Assembly (NCBI GenBank): GCA_022376515.1
Contig: WTXI01000243.1
Location: forward strand, 1 to 55,455
Reading direction: 5' to 3'
DNA: 55,455 nucleotides
DNA from: Lactifluus volemus
Lineage: Eukaryota > Basidiomycota > Agaricomycetes > Russulales > Russulaceae
Of this stretch, positions 22,401 through 33,874 are shown piece after piece. A model generated the notes under the pieces. It was not told the origin of the DNA, did not search any database, and saw nothing but the letters and a program-made list of their open reading frames with translations. The stretch's first letter is position 1. The number at the start of each line of letters is the position of its first letter. The position numbers and the translations under genes were made by a program.

Positions 22401-22508
22401 AATGCCGATGATCGATGATCGATGATCAGTTACTCTCAGGCCAAATTACTAGGAAGTTGAAAAGTTCGGTTCAGGGTTCTGGGGTCATGGCCTCTGCTTC
22501 CACACACC
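22401..22508. promoter_or_regulatory. 108-bp head-to-head promoter of metacaspase and NLR
   Basis: The whole interval between the two start codons, so any 5' UTRs and promoter elements of both genes must fit here or inside the other gene. It contains three tandem GATGATC units (22407-22427). No clear TATA box. Confidence 0.6.
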
Positions 22509-25500
22509 ATGACCGCTATGTTCAACACTTCCTCTACGACCCCGAACTCACGCTTTCAGTCCATTTTCAATGATGCTTTGAAGGCTTACAAGAATAGGAC
22601 GGGGAAAGACCTCTCCTCTCATCCACTGCTGTGCAATCCTATTGCCCTTCAATCTCCCGGACAGTTCCTCACCCTTCTCCAAAGGGAAGGCCTTCATTCC
22701 GGCGTTAACCAGCCTGGAAGTAGCCACGACACATCAACAGGATGGCTAGACACGACAGTGGATGCCGTGAACCAGGTTTTCCAAGTTATTGGCCCCAGTG
22801 TTTCTACAGTCAGTCGAATGACGCACGCAATATGCAAGGGTCTGGCATTCTCATATATTATACTATAGGTATATCCTCCTGCAGGGGTGATCTTTGCTGC
22901 GATGGCCTTCCTTCTCTCAGTCAGTGTCTCCCTCGTTCTAATTATCTGGGCTATTACAATACTCATGTCTCTCAGGCAGCTAAGGCTTTAGGCTCTCGTC
23001 ATGATGCTAGCCAAGGCGCACTCGCCGATCTCTTCCGACACATCGAGAAGTTTATCAAACGCCTTGAGACTTATACCAAAGTTTCACCAACGCCGCAGTT
23101 GCAGGATGTAATTGTCAATGTCATGGTTGAAGTACTTTCTATCCTTTCTATTGCGACCAAGACGATAGAGCAAGGAAATGTGGGTGAGTTGATCTTCGCT
23201 GATGGACCACTGTTGTTGGCTTATGCATGTTCAGAAACTGTTTGGAACGAGCTTTTGGGGAATACTGAGATCAAGGATGCCCTACGTCGTCTGGAGGAGC
23301 TGACGCAAGAAGAAGCTCTCACAGCAGCGGCACAAGCCCTAGACGAGGCGCACCGCGCCCATGACGAAGTGATCCGTGTCGCAAGTGAGGTAGAACGGGT
23401 TGAGCGCAAAGTAAAGGGCATCGAGAACAGAATGGAGGTCCTCGAAGAAGGAAAAATGAACGTCTTCCTCGACGTTCTTGACAGTGCGCAAATCTCGCTC
23501 AACGAGTCATCGATACAGCCCTAACAGTGTGTCCAGAAGCGGTCGAACAAATCGCGAACGACCCTCCTAGTCTGGACCGTATGTGATCACGTCATAACCC
23601 CATCATGGATTCTAAACGCTTGAACGTCCTCACAGGGCACAAATTGCGCCGGGCCCTCAGAGGATGGCTCTCTTCTCCAGACCCTTCTGTAAATTATAAA
23701 ACGGCACTTCAGGCACTTCACGAAGACACTACCACGTGGTTCACCCAAGGTGACGCGTTTGCGGATTGGAAAATGTCTGGCTCCCTGTTATGGATATACG
23801 GAAGACGTATGCTCTCCTTTTCCTTTTCTTTGCTCCCTCTATTGCTAACGACTTTTGGTCTCAGCGGGCACTGGCAAGAGTGTTCTTACGTGCGTCTCCC
23901 CCTAACTTGAACCGGTTCGAGTACCGTTATCGAACATCGACCAGCTCTGCGGTCATTCAGAATATAAATAGCCACTCCGGCATTGCATTACCATTTGTGG
24001 CGTACTTTTTTTTCGACTTCAAAGATGTCGAAAAGCAAGATACGCGTGCTCTACTCTCGTCTTTCCTGGTTCAGCTCTCCGACCAGTCCGATTCTTACTG
24101 CGACAAGCTTCTCGCTTTGTACTCATCACATCGTCGCCACTCCGGGTTGCCCAAGCCGACGAATGGCGCTCTTGCGGGATGCCTCGAGGAGATGCTCAAG
24201 CTACCTAGACAAGTCCCAGCCTATCTTATTATCGACGCTATCGACGAGTGTCCCGATCGTTGTATTGACCATTGGGGGATACCATCGTCGCGCAAAGAGG
24301 TCCTCGAGCTTGTGAAGGGACTCATCGATTTGCATCTTCCAAATCTACGGTTGTTTGCCACAAGCCGTCCCGAGAACGACATCCGAGCTATTTTCAAACC
24401 CCTGAACTCTGTCGTTTGTACTTCCATATCCCTTAATGACGAAGAGGGGCAGAAGAGTGGCATAGTCGACTATATCAGCTACGTTGTACACTCAGTGATG
24501 AACATTAACGGATGGCGGGAGGAACACAAGATTTTGGTCATTAAGACGCTCTCAGATAGAGCCGATGGGATGTGAGGATGTTTCTGTCTACTCGTTTCAC
24601 TGGCTCATATTTTTGAGCAGGTATCGCTGGGTTAGTTGTCAACTTGAGCGGCTACGTCGCTGTGTTGCATCACAATTGCGGCAGATTCTTGATGAATTAC
24701 CCAAGACCTTGGATGAGACTTACGCCCGCATACTACGGGAAATCCCCGACGAGAACCAACATCATGCTCATATACTCCTGCAGTGCCTCGCTGTGGCTGT
24801 CCGTCCGCTTCAAGTCAAGGAGCTTGCGGGGATACTTGCAATTGACTTCGCCGCCGAGGGTACTCCAACACTTGATGTAAACGCATGCAGCGAAGATCAA
24901 GAACAAACCATTCTGTTGGCGTGCTCCAGCCTGGTCACCGTTATCAATCACCACGATTCCCGTCTTGTCCAGTTTTCACACTTCTCCGTCAAGGAGTTCC
25001 TCACATCAGAACACCTTTTCACTTTACAAGGTGTTGGGAACTATCGCGTTCGACTCGAATCTGCACATACGATCATGGCCCGGGCTTGTCTTGCTGTCTT
25101 ACTTCGGCTGGACCACCGCACAGTGGGGGCAAGGATCGCGAGCTTCCCCCTAACCGACTATGCAGTTACACATTTCGGCAACCATGCAGAATTTGGAAAT
25201 GTGATATCACGCATAGGAGATGGCATTGACGCTCTCCTTGACGCAGAGAAACCGCACTTCGCTTTGTGGCTTTGGACTCTCCCCAAGAGCGACCCATCGT
25301 GGTGGACGGGATATTCGATACTAAAGACAGTTCCGTTATACTACGTTGCGGAACTTGGATTCCTTGGCATGACCCAGCACCTTATTTCGAAGCGCCCACA
25401 AGATGCAAGCGCCAGACGTGGTTACTATGGTACGCCTTTGCACGCGGCGGTGAGCAAGGGACACATCGAGATCTCAAGGTTACTACTTGGGAAAGGTGAA

Positions 25501-27300
25501 AACGCGGACATTCGTGACGCCCGCGATAGGACTCCGATGCATTTGGCATCCAGAAATGGAGACAGCAGTATTGTGCAGCTGCTGCTTGACCTGAATGGCC
25601 GTAAGAATAAAAGAGTAACCCCACTACGTCGGGTGGCAAACAATATATCCCTCAAGCTGCCTCGATCCAACAAAGGTATCCATGCCCGTGATTACCTCGG
25701 CCAGACACCACTACACCTCGCGTGCGAGGGGGGATTCCATGACGTCATCCAGTTATTGGTGGATCAAGGCGCGGATGTGAACGCTCAGGATAAGGACGAC
25801 CGGACACCTCTGCATCTGACGTTGGCCAACAAAAAACTGTGTCGTCACAATGACAAGCTCAAGGTCGTGTGCACATTGCTGCTCAAGTCTGGTGCAAATG
25901 TAAACATACGGAATGATAAAGGCCAAACGCCACTACTCCTTATAGCTTGTCTTCGATCACTCCCCGGCACAGAGGTGGTGGATCTACTAGTCAAAAATGG
26001 CGGAAGTTTTCGCACACAGGACAAACAAGGGAAGACCGCGTTACACTTCGCGTCGGACTCGGGAAATATCCAGACTGTACGGTTCTTACTGGACAAAGGC
26101 GCGAAAGTGGACGTGCAGGATAACAACCACTCGACTCCGCTGCACCTCGCGTTATCCCATCGACATGTCGAAGTCGCAATGCTCCTACTCAAATGTGGCG
26201 CAAATGTCCACGCGCAAGACAGTATGGGGAACACGGCATTACACTTTGCATCGGGCTCGGGGAATCTCGAGATTGTGCAGTTATTACTGGACAAAGGTGC
26301 AAAAGTGGACGTGCAGGATAACAATCACTCAACTCCGCTGTCCCTCGCGTTATCCCATCGACATGTCGAGATCGTAAAGCTGCTGCTCGAACGTGGCGTA
26401 AACCTGAATGTTCATGCACGGGACAGCAAGGGGAAGACAGCATTACACGTTGCATCGGACTCGGGAAATCTCGAGATTGTACGTTTATTACTGGATAAAG
26501 GCGCAAAAGTCGACGTGCAGGATAACGATCAATCGACGCCGCTGCATCTTGCGCTATCCTACCATCACGTTGAGGTCGTCAAGCTGCTGCTCGAACGTGG
26601 CGCAAATGTCGACGTATCGGACGATAAGGGGAAGACAGCTTTACACTTCGCATCGGACTCGGGAAATCTTGAAATTGTGCAGTTCTTACTGGACAAAGGT
26701 ACGAAAGTGGATGTGCAAGATAATGATCGCTCGACTCCACTGCACCTCGCACTGTCCCATCGACATGTCGAAGTCGCGAAGCTGCTGCTCGAACGTGGCG
26801 CAAACGTTCACGCAAGGGATCGCAAGGGGAAGACAACATTACACTTTGCGTCGGACTCGGGAAATCTCGAGATGATGTGGTTATTACTGGACCAAGGTGC
26901 GAAAGTAGATGCGCAAGATAACGATAACTCAACTCCACTCCACCTCACATCACGCTGTGATGATGAGAAGCCTGCCAAACTGCTGATCGACCATGGCGCG
27001 AATGTCCACACACGGGACAGCGAGGGGAAGACGGCGTTACACGTAGCGTCAAACCAAGGGAGTCTCCAGATTATGCAGTTATTACTGGACAGCGATGCGG
27101 AAGTGGACGCGCAGGATAGCAACAAGTCAACTCCACTGCACGTCGCATCAACCCTCTTTGATAAGAAGCCCACAGAGCTCCTGATCGAACGTGGTGCAGA
27201 TGCCCACGCGCAGAACAAGGAAGGAGAGACACCATTAGACGTTGCGTTGAAGAGCGGCTATTGGCCGGTCAGGGATATGCTGTTGGAGCATATGCGATAA
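22509..27300 (+). CDS. NLR/STAND receptor: Goodbye - NACHT - ankyrin repeats
   Basis: Nine exons (22509-22808, 22869-22919, 22976-23183, 23235-23410, 23485-23578, 23636-23806, 23865-23889, 23945-24571, 24621-27300) give 1443 aa, frame closed. The N-terminal domain is of the fungal Goodbye type (SIFNDALKAYKNRTGKDLSSHPL, here split as SIFNDALKAYKN and RTGKDLSSHPL, about 17-40). It is followed by a hydrophobic stretch (GVIFAAMAFLLS), LETYTKVSPTPQ and LTQEEALTAAAQAL, then a coiled coil. The NACHT NTPase has Walker A GRPGTGKS (332-339, split by an intron), Walker B LIIDAIDE (436-443), and TSRPE. Ankyrin repeats fill about 820-1443. The donor at 23411 is the weakest; 23438 also keeps frame. Fungal NLRs act in non-self recognition and programmed cell death. 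This one is paired head-to-head with a metacaspase-like gene and convergent with another. The ligand is unknown. Confidence 0.9.
26020..27240 (+). repeat. Six 66-residue (198-bp) ankyrin double repeats
   Basis: The unit is KGKTALHFASDSGNLEIVQ then LLLDKGAKVDVQDN, then STPLHLALSHRHVEV and KLLLERGANVHARD. Equivalent points lie at about 26032, 26230, 26434, 26632, 26830 and 27028, spaced 198, 204, 198, 198 and 198 bp. The second unit has a 6-bp insertion (GVNLNVHARD). Units 1-4 are nearly identical in protein and very similar in DNA. Units 5 and 6 diverge in their second half, and a truncated ankyrin (KEGETPLDVALK) closes the array. Confidence 0.9.
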
Positions 27301-27869
27301 AAAGTAGGTATAAGGTTTATTTCACAATATTCATGAAAAAGCCGGACGTGCTTACTTACGCCCTATACCTTCATCCATGTAGTACGTCATCACAGCCCAT
27401 TTATAATTGTAAACCGAGTTTTTCGCCTAAAGTTGAATTTTGCCCGACGATTCATACGCAGAGCTTGCGTATCCTCGGTGAAATTTCGCGAGGGGGCTGT
27501 CCCACCCTCCTAGATGCCGGAAATTCTATTGTTTTGGTTGAAATTTGAAAGGTTCGGCGGGGGTGATCAGGGTGAGGCGGCGTTCGCGAGTCACCCCGGT
27601 TTGACCGTGCTACGTATTAAGTTATAAATTTGAGCTGGTCTTATTACTAATCCGAGCGCCAGGGAGGAGGTTATGTTTGTAACTTACGAGGAACCTGAAT
27701 GTTACAGAGTTGAACGTTGAATGTTGAAACAGAGGAACAGAAGGGCGTACAGAAAGCGTTTAGATGTCGGTGATCTCGGTGTGGATGCAGAAGATGACGT
27801 GATCCTCACTACTTTTCAAGTTTCTGGGGTCCCGGTTATCAAAACACTTTCCTTCCACCGACACTTCTA
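27301..27869. other. 3' flank of the NLR, no gene seen
   Basis: Convergent spacer. No coding signal beyond short ORFs. Confidence 0.5.
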
Positions 27870-30153
27870 ATCACCTCATGCACCGCACCGGCGCCGGAAC
27901 AAGTGATAAGTTACAAACTATATGTGTGATCGATCGTCTTAGTCAGAAGGGTCGAGGGCAGAAGGAAATGGAGGAAAAAAAAAAAGGAACGTCTCCAAGA
28001 ACGTTTCAGTGTTCTGTGCAGATTGATTACAAGGAGGCAGTACATGGAAGGTTTTACATGAGGTGATAACGAGGACGAAACAAAGCGATGCTTGGAATTA
28101 CAAATGTGGTAGTTGATGTGGTAGGGTAACTGAAGCTTGAAAGTTGCAACCGGCGCAGGTACAAATAAATAAGATAGTGTATGAAGCGTCTATCTTCAAT
28201 GTTTTTCATCATAAACGGGGGAAATACGGATGAGCCCGTAATACCTCATAATTGGAGAGAGTCATCCATATTCTGCGTCCAATGTCATCAGCAAAGTGTA
28301 AAAAAGCTAAAACAAGTGCGACGGAAGAAGCTCACCAATTTCACGAGACTGCTTAGCTCTGGCTCTTGAAAGTTGTCAAGGTCACCGTCAAATCCATTTC
28401 CTTCGCCACGAGCAGCCTTCTTTCTTTGGTCGTGTGTGTATTCATGCAAAGCCATAGCGTTGTCATGTAGTTTATGGCTAGATGACAAAGATACGAAGCA
28501 TAAGCGCGAAAGCAACAGACGCACAGCAGATCAACGTACTTGATATGCGACATCAATGCCTTGTATGTTGGGTAATTGTTGGTCTCTGATGAATATGTCA
28601 GACCTGGTCATGGTAGCAATCAACAGAATACACCAACGGAGATAATTGCACAGCACTGTGGTCAGTGAACCATTCGGGCCTTCCCATGCGCTCTGTAAAT
28701 CCGAACAGGCAGACAGAGAAAGCTGTGAAGAAAAAAAATGATAATCATGAGGCTAGGGGCAAGCGAGCGAATGTAGGGGTACGCACCACGTTTGGGTGGG
28801 ACACATCACTGTACTTGCACCATCCACTGCAAACAAAACGAGTCTCCGGAGAAGCGCATCGGCGCTGAGACGCGAACAGCGTACGATCTCGTGAGCGTCG
28901 AGTCGAACGACATTGCGACTCGTAAGACAGCTCTGATTGGTTCGTGAGGCCTCTGACTTGTGTACCAGCTGGCGGGTTTTGACGTGACGCGGGATCGACA
29001 GGCTGGCTATCAAAGGTAGCTTCGATCGACCTAGGTGGCTCCGAGTTGGTAAAGTCACGGTCCGTTGCCTGACGGCGCACTTGAGCGAGTGTCAGAATAT
29101 GGGACGTGCGGTGGGGAGGGGGGGACAAACCATTGATATTCTGCTTCGTCATCGTTCGACGGTTGCCTTTGGATTCCCATGGAACGTAGACACTATTGCA
29201 ATGGTAGTGGGGAAGATCTAACAACGTTCCGGAATGGCAAGTGTCGAGGATAGCCTGAATGACAGAGCGTAAGTGAAATTTCGAAAATTTGAAGATCAAA
29301 AAAAAAGTGCGTACCAGAAGGTTGCAACCGACTGGAATGGGAACAAGAATTGCTTTGAGCTCCTGAAAACCGTGTCAACCCAAACACGAATTCTCAATAG
29401 AGGAGAAAAAAGGGCTAACGTCATCGATGATGGGCTGCTCGTCACTTGGAATGATCACTGCACAAACGGAAATGAGAGGAGAACGCTGCAAGAAAGAGAA
29501 AGCGCACTTTCGTCCAAGCCATCTTCTTCTTCTTGATCACTAACAGCCGGGCGTTGGCCTGAATGACCGGAATCTGTCGTGGTCGATCAGATCGATCAGA
29601 TGCTAGGCGGTGTCAACAAGAGGATGGTGACTTACAGAAGAAAGTAAATCTATCGCCCGATGCAGCACCGGAAACTAGCTTTTTCGCCTCGCGAATCTGT
29701 GTCTGCATGTCAATACCCTCTACAGAATAGTCATGAATTGATCATCACGGACTATGTTGGCGCGGGTCGGCTGAGAGTGTTCCGGAAAGTCGGGATCATC
29801 CTTGAGCACACAAACGTCTTCTGGGCGATAGCCATATGTGTCTGTGATGATCATTAGTAAGAAGAGGAAGCGTAGACAAGAGTGTGTTATTACGCACTGA
29901 TGAGCAGCTCCCGATAGCGCTCGACATCGTCAAAGGCTCCTTCCAACGGGTCCCAGGTGTTGGATGGGTTACGGTAAGTGATGCCAATAAGAAGAGCCCG
30001 TCGCTTCCGAGTTATCGAGAGGACATTCAAGTTCCCCGTAGCCGGGCTCTCCTCATCAATCGGCTGGTGTACGGATCCTTTGTTGGAGCCCGTTTTACGT
30101 GACTTGAACTTGAATAGGCGGCGGATCCAACGAGGGAGAAGGACGGTACACAT
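27870..30153. repeat. Right copy of the 2.1-kb direct repeat flanking the NLR
   Basis: Contains the right metacaspase gene and its 3' flank. Same orientation and exon layout as 20270-22400, including all ten intron positions. Confidence 0.65.
28246..30153 (-). CDS. Metacaspase with intact His/Cys dyad
   Basis: Eleven exons (30153-29898, 29841-29753, 29696-29636, 29573-29508, 29457-29420, 29362-29315, 29254-28787, 28692-28638, 28603-28540, 28477-28336, 28272-28246) give 437 aa, frame closed. A basic N-terminus (RRLFKFKSRK) precedes KRRALLIGITY (about 50-60). It continues with YGYRPEDVCVLKDDPDFPE, PTRANI|IREAKKLVSGA, the catalytic His in FYSGHSGQ (H139, codon 29565-29563) and the catalytic Cys in LDTCHSGTLLDLPH (C192, codon 29239-29237). 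HCNSVYVPW, RFVCSGWCKYSD, AWEGPNGSL and FQEPELSSLVKL follow, with the end NMDDSLQL. Metacaspases are calcium-activated Arg/Lys-specific cysteine proteases of the caspase fold. Their roles in fungi include stress-related cell death and protein quality control. The start is the ATG matching the paralogue (MCT...), not the longer open frame to 30216. Convergent with the NLR. Confidence 0.88.
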
Positions 30154-33040
30154 AATGAATGTAGCTCGTAATTCAGGCATCGGAGAGAGTAAAAGTTGAG
30201 GAAGAAAGTGTCGCAAGTGAGCATATTATGTATAACATGGGGTGTGTTGCGAGCATCATGGCATCAGGCAACGAAACACCGCCCAGTGGTCTAGTGCTTC
30301 CAGGGGTCCCGGCCATCAAAGCGGCTCGGTAAGCGATCGAATAATTTATCCTGAATAGTAACCGGAGGTAACCTGGGGTCTGGGCTCGCTGGCAATGCGA
30401 TCTTACTGCACAGTACATGCCCGGAGGTGAAACGCTCGTCAGGCCCGGGCCACACCAAGTGTAGGTGTAATTACCGGGTTCAAACGATGGAAGCTTCACC
30501 GTTCGGAGGAAAAGAGCACCGACTCCTTAAGCTATTTTTAGAAATGTAGGGGTGTCAGGGTCGATCATTTACCGTACGGGTCCCGAATAGGGCGGCGGGC
30601 AATGTACTGGTTAAGGGCCTAGACCCGTCCATCAATATTCACCCTGTCTACTCCATCCGCGGCCAGCCCGCGCGATAGTACACTGAAAAATACTGCTTTT
30701 GTACAGATGCCACCCTTCTCGTGACCTTTGTGGTGCTTTCCCCCGGTGACCATCTTCGTCTGCGGCAGGGGGCTGACTATCTCGGGATAGAGCTGAGTCA
30801 CGGTGTGCTGGCGGCCGCCTCTATTAATCCTCGTGCTGTCGTTTCTGAAATTGAAATTTGTACTTCGTCCGACAACTTCGCAAGTCTGCAAGGTCATTCC
30901 TTCCATTCAATACAAGCTTATATAGTCCGTGATGCCCGATGATGAGCTGGAAGTTTACACACCGCGGATGTTGGGGAATCAGACAGCATGACCTTCGACT
31001 CTCCGGACTTCCGTTTGGGAGTGGGTCTTGGATGCAGAACTCATGCGCCGTAATATGGAGGCAAAGAAACATCCGATTCAAGCCTCTCTCATGGATTGAG
31101 GCTGATGTCAACTTGTCAGCGGGGTGCCAACCAACCAACCAACCAGTACAGTAACAAGTACGTACTACCTCTTATAATGACTGATTTGATTTACTTTCAT
31201 TTCTCCTTGGAATATTTCCACCATTTCCCCGCAACGCGGGTAGTAAGTATGATATGTATCTTTTCTCACTAGTTTTCTGCATCCAGTCAAATCCTCAGAC
31301 TACGTGCTGCCTCTCCCTCTTTCGGGCTGAATGTTGAACCTCGATGGCCACGGCCCAGGACCAAGACCGCGATAACGGCAGGGAGCGACATGGCTAGCGC
31401 CAGCATGAAACCTCACATCCCCCTCGACTTGGGCGGGTCACTATCTCGACAAGGTTAACGCCTAACGCCACGACGACCGTGATCGCCATGAGAACGAACC
31501 TATCACGACTCGGACTACCCTTGCTATGGTCACCACGCCAAGACCACCCCCAGTGGCTACGACCACGACCACTGGCACTGGCACTGCATCGCCGTAATCA
31601 CATGTCCAAGTCCATGATTACCGCAACTACGATCACTGCGATCACTGCGACTAAAAAGGCGACTACGTGGTCGGCAAGGGTACTAGTAAGGCGAGGTGAC
31701 CGCAAGGTGAGGTGCCATCGGCGCTAGGAAATAGGGGTCCAAGGAATTAGCCCAACGCAAACGAGTCTCTTGTTTCGGAGTGTGCAGGGTTGGCACAATG
31801 CGCTGTGATCACAGCTTCCACCGGCACGCCCCACAGCCATAACTGCGACTCACACGATGACTACAGTACTACCACGAACGATCTCGTCTATGGTCATCAA
31901 TTCCTTCAACCGTGTCCAACACAACTAAAGAACCATTCTTTGCGCCGGTGTAACCTCCCACCCAAGCTGTGCTTCAAAAACCGCAGGGTTTTAGTATCCG
32001 ACGAAGATGATGGACAGCTCCATGCCTCGGGCCCGAATGATGGGATGGATACCTGTCCATCCCCATGCCGCCTCGAACTTTCAGAGCGATCAGGCGACAA
32101 GCTAACTGAGCGCTCGGCGTTGACGATGATCACCGCAGCTACGCAGCACAGGAAGCACGGGGTATGACATGAGGCCAATCCACCCCTTCGACGGTTTCAT
32201 GCCATCTGTCTGTCCGCGTGTCACAATAACTGCGGCACGCGCCCCGTCATCGGCCTCATAGGGGGCGGGCGCTTCCGAGTCGGCACCACCGGACAGTACG
32301 TGCTTTGTTGTTTGTTGGATGGTTATGCTTTGGATAATGGTAGGTGCAGATCTCTTGGGGGAGTCAATGGAAATGCCTTTTTCTTTTGGTCCTAGCACGC
32401 ACTAGATTTCGAGATTCGTGAAATTGTACATTCTGAGTCTCGCTTTGTTGGTGGGGGTGTCAGCAGAGGTGTCAGCACCGCGTAGTAGGATGGCCCCAAA
32501 ATCATAAGATGGCCTATAGAGTAATGTGGACCGTGTTTCGGTTTCATCAAACCGGTTTGTCCTTTATATTTGTGAATGACCTAGACTTCCAATGCGAATC
32601 AGGCGACGGGCTTGCTGAACCCGTCACGGTTCCCCTTCAATAAGGAGGTTTATGTGCCTAAGAAGTTGTATCATGGCCAAGTAGCCCTCAGGAAAAATCG
32701 CCGCCCCAGAAAGGGTACTCGCCACCTACAGCCGATGCTCGAACGGGAATAATATATGATGATTGCTCAACCAGTAGACAATGTCTGTTAGGTAGTATCG
32801 AAGTTCACTAAAGCAAAAAGGAACTTACAATGTCATCAAGGATGAGAGAGCAATTGAGGTACTCTCCGGATGAGAAAATGGGTAGTGAAACTCAGGACTA
32901 CAGTTGTGAAGGACGATCAGGTGGGATGATTAAATAAAGTCGCACGCAGTCCCCCACGCAGCTGTTCCCTTTCGATGCGCTGAGTTAAACCTTTCCAGAA
33001 CCTTTTGGCCTGGTGGCTCACAAGCCATGGCAACACTAAG
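30154..33040. other. Gene-poor stretch
   Basis: No supported gene. Contains a short CCAA microsatellite (about 31126-31145) and a patch of degenerate CACGACCACTGGCAC-like triplets near 31540-31590. ORFs are under 130 codons and overlap on both strands. Confidence 0.5.
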
Positions 33041-33232
33041 AATCTCTTTGGACTGTTCAAAAGTCCTCATTGTAGAACTGGATAAGCTGAAGAATTGTCA
33101 AATGAGTTGAAGTTCCTGAAATTGGAGCTCTACCACCCAACTTTAGCCATTACATTTCAACTTACACTCATTTGACAATTCTTCAGCTTATCCAGTTCTA
33201 TAATGAGGATTTCCAAATAGTCCAAAGAGATT
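33041..33232. repeat. Inverted repeat, 67-bp arms, 58-bp loop
   Basis: Arms at 33041-33107 and 33166-33232 are reverse complements with about 6 mismatches in 67. The innermost 36 bases (GATAAGCTGAAGAATTGTC is part) are perfect. Similarity weakens outward (AACACTAAG against AACATGAGTAG). No open frame, no transposase and no clear target-site duplication seen. It could be a MITE-like element or a long-hairpin transcript source. Confidence 0.8.
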
Positions 33233-33348
33233 CTACTCATGTTAGGGTAGAAAAGTTTTGTGCTTTCTTAGCTGCATACAAGTCAATACATTGTGCTACT
33301 AGTTGTTTCGTAAAAGCAATCCAAATTATTTGCCTGTGAGTTCATGGT

Positions 33349-33810
33349 TCAACAAAGTAAGAGTGAGGATGGTTGTGCCGCTTGTGCAACAGAGGCCAAA
33401 GAACTTGAAGATGGATCTGTGGCCGAGGTGTAGCAGTTTCGTGGCCGAAATGACATCGTGGTCCTTTCGTTGAGACGAGAAGGGCGAAGGGACGGACCAG
33501 GAACTTGTGGAAGATTACGATGAGGGCGGAGGGAAAGGGAGTGGAACGAGGCAGGACGACTCGGAGAGGAAGACGGGAATGGGCGTACGTGGAATACAGC
33601 GGCCAGCCGCGTGGCAGACCTTACAGTCGCCCGGAACAGCATCTGTATGGAAAATATCGATCTTATAATAACTGAACTGCTGGGTACTGGTGGCGTACGC
33701 ATGTAGCCGACATGTTTCCACAAGCAGGAGACAGCAGGAATTGGGAGATCTCTGTTAGCCAAACACGATAGCAACACAACAATAAGCAAAAACAAAAAGG
33801 TCAAGTGCAT
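33349..33810 (-). CDS. Possible secreted or membrane-anchored small protein
   Basis: A 153-codon ORF from an ATG at 33810 with a signal-peptide-like start (MHLTFLFLLIVVLLSCLAN). The rest is Ser/Pro/Arg-rich and unconvincing. A second frame (33515-33721) is Cys-containing (GDCKVCHAAGRC) and might be the true continuation, but no intron of normal length joins the two. Could be a decayed small secreted protein gene. Confidence 0.25.
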   Translation of the reverse strand: MHLTFLFLLIVVLLSCLANRDLPIPAVSCLWKHVGYMRTPPVPSSSVIIRSIFSIQMLFRATVRSATRLAAVFHVRPFPSSSPSRPASFHSLSLRPHRNLPQVPGPSLRPSRLNERTTMSFRPRNCYTSATDPSSSSLASVAQAAQPSSLLLC

Positions 33811-33874
33811 GAAGATAATCCGAGTCGCTTAATCCCCTCGACGCACACACGTTTCGAGACCAGTAGATCGATCG

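Noticed and set aside
23500..23524. Stop codon ending the Goodbye-domain ORF at 23524, implying a separate short gene
   Set aside because: An intron from 23411 (or 23438) to 23484 bypasses the stop and restores the frame used by the NACHT part; total length then divides by three.
24565..24620. ORF start MGCEDVSVYSFH as a separate ankyrin protein
   Set aside because: These bases are an intron (GTGAGG to TTGAGCAG). The ankyrin exon continues the NACHT exon in frame, giving one 1443-aa protein.
25845..27218. Several long minus-strand ORFs across the ankyrin array
   Set aside because: They are regular shadows of the repetitive coding strand and show the same 198-bp periodicity.
29697..29752. 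Frame shift and in-frame TAG in the right metacaspase, with a matching shift in the left copy
   Set aside because: A 55-56 nt intron (GTCCGT or GTCTGT to ACAG, with a TTGAC branch site) removes it in both copies and yields the expected PTRxNI|IRE junction.
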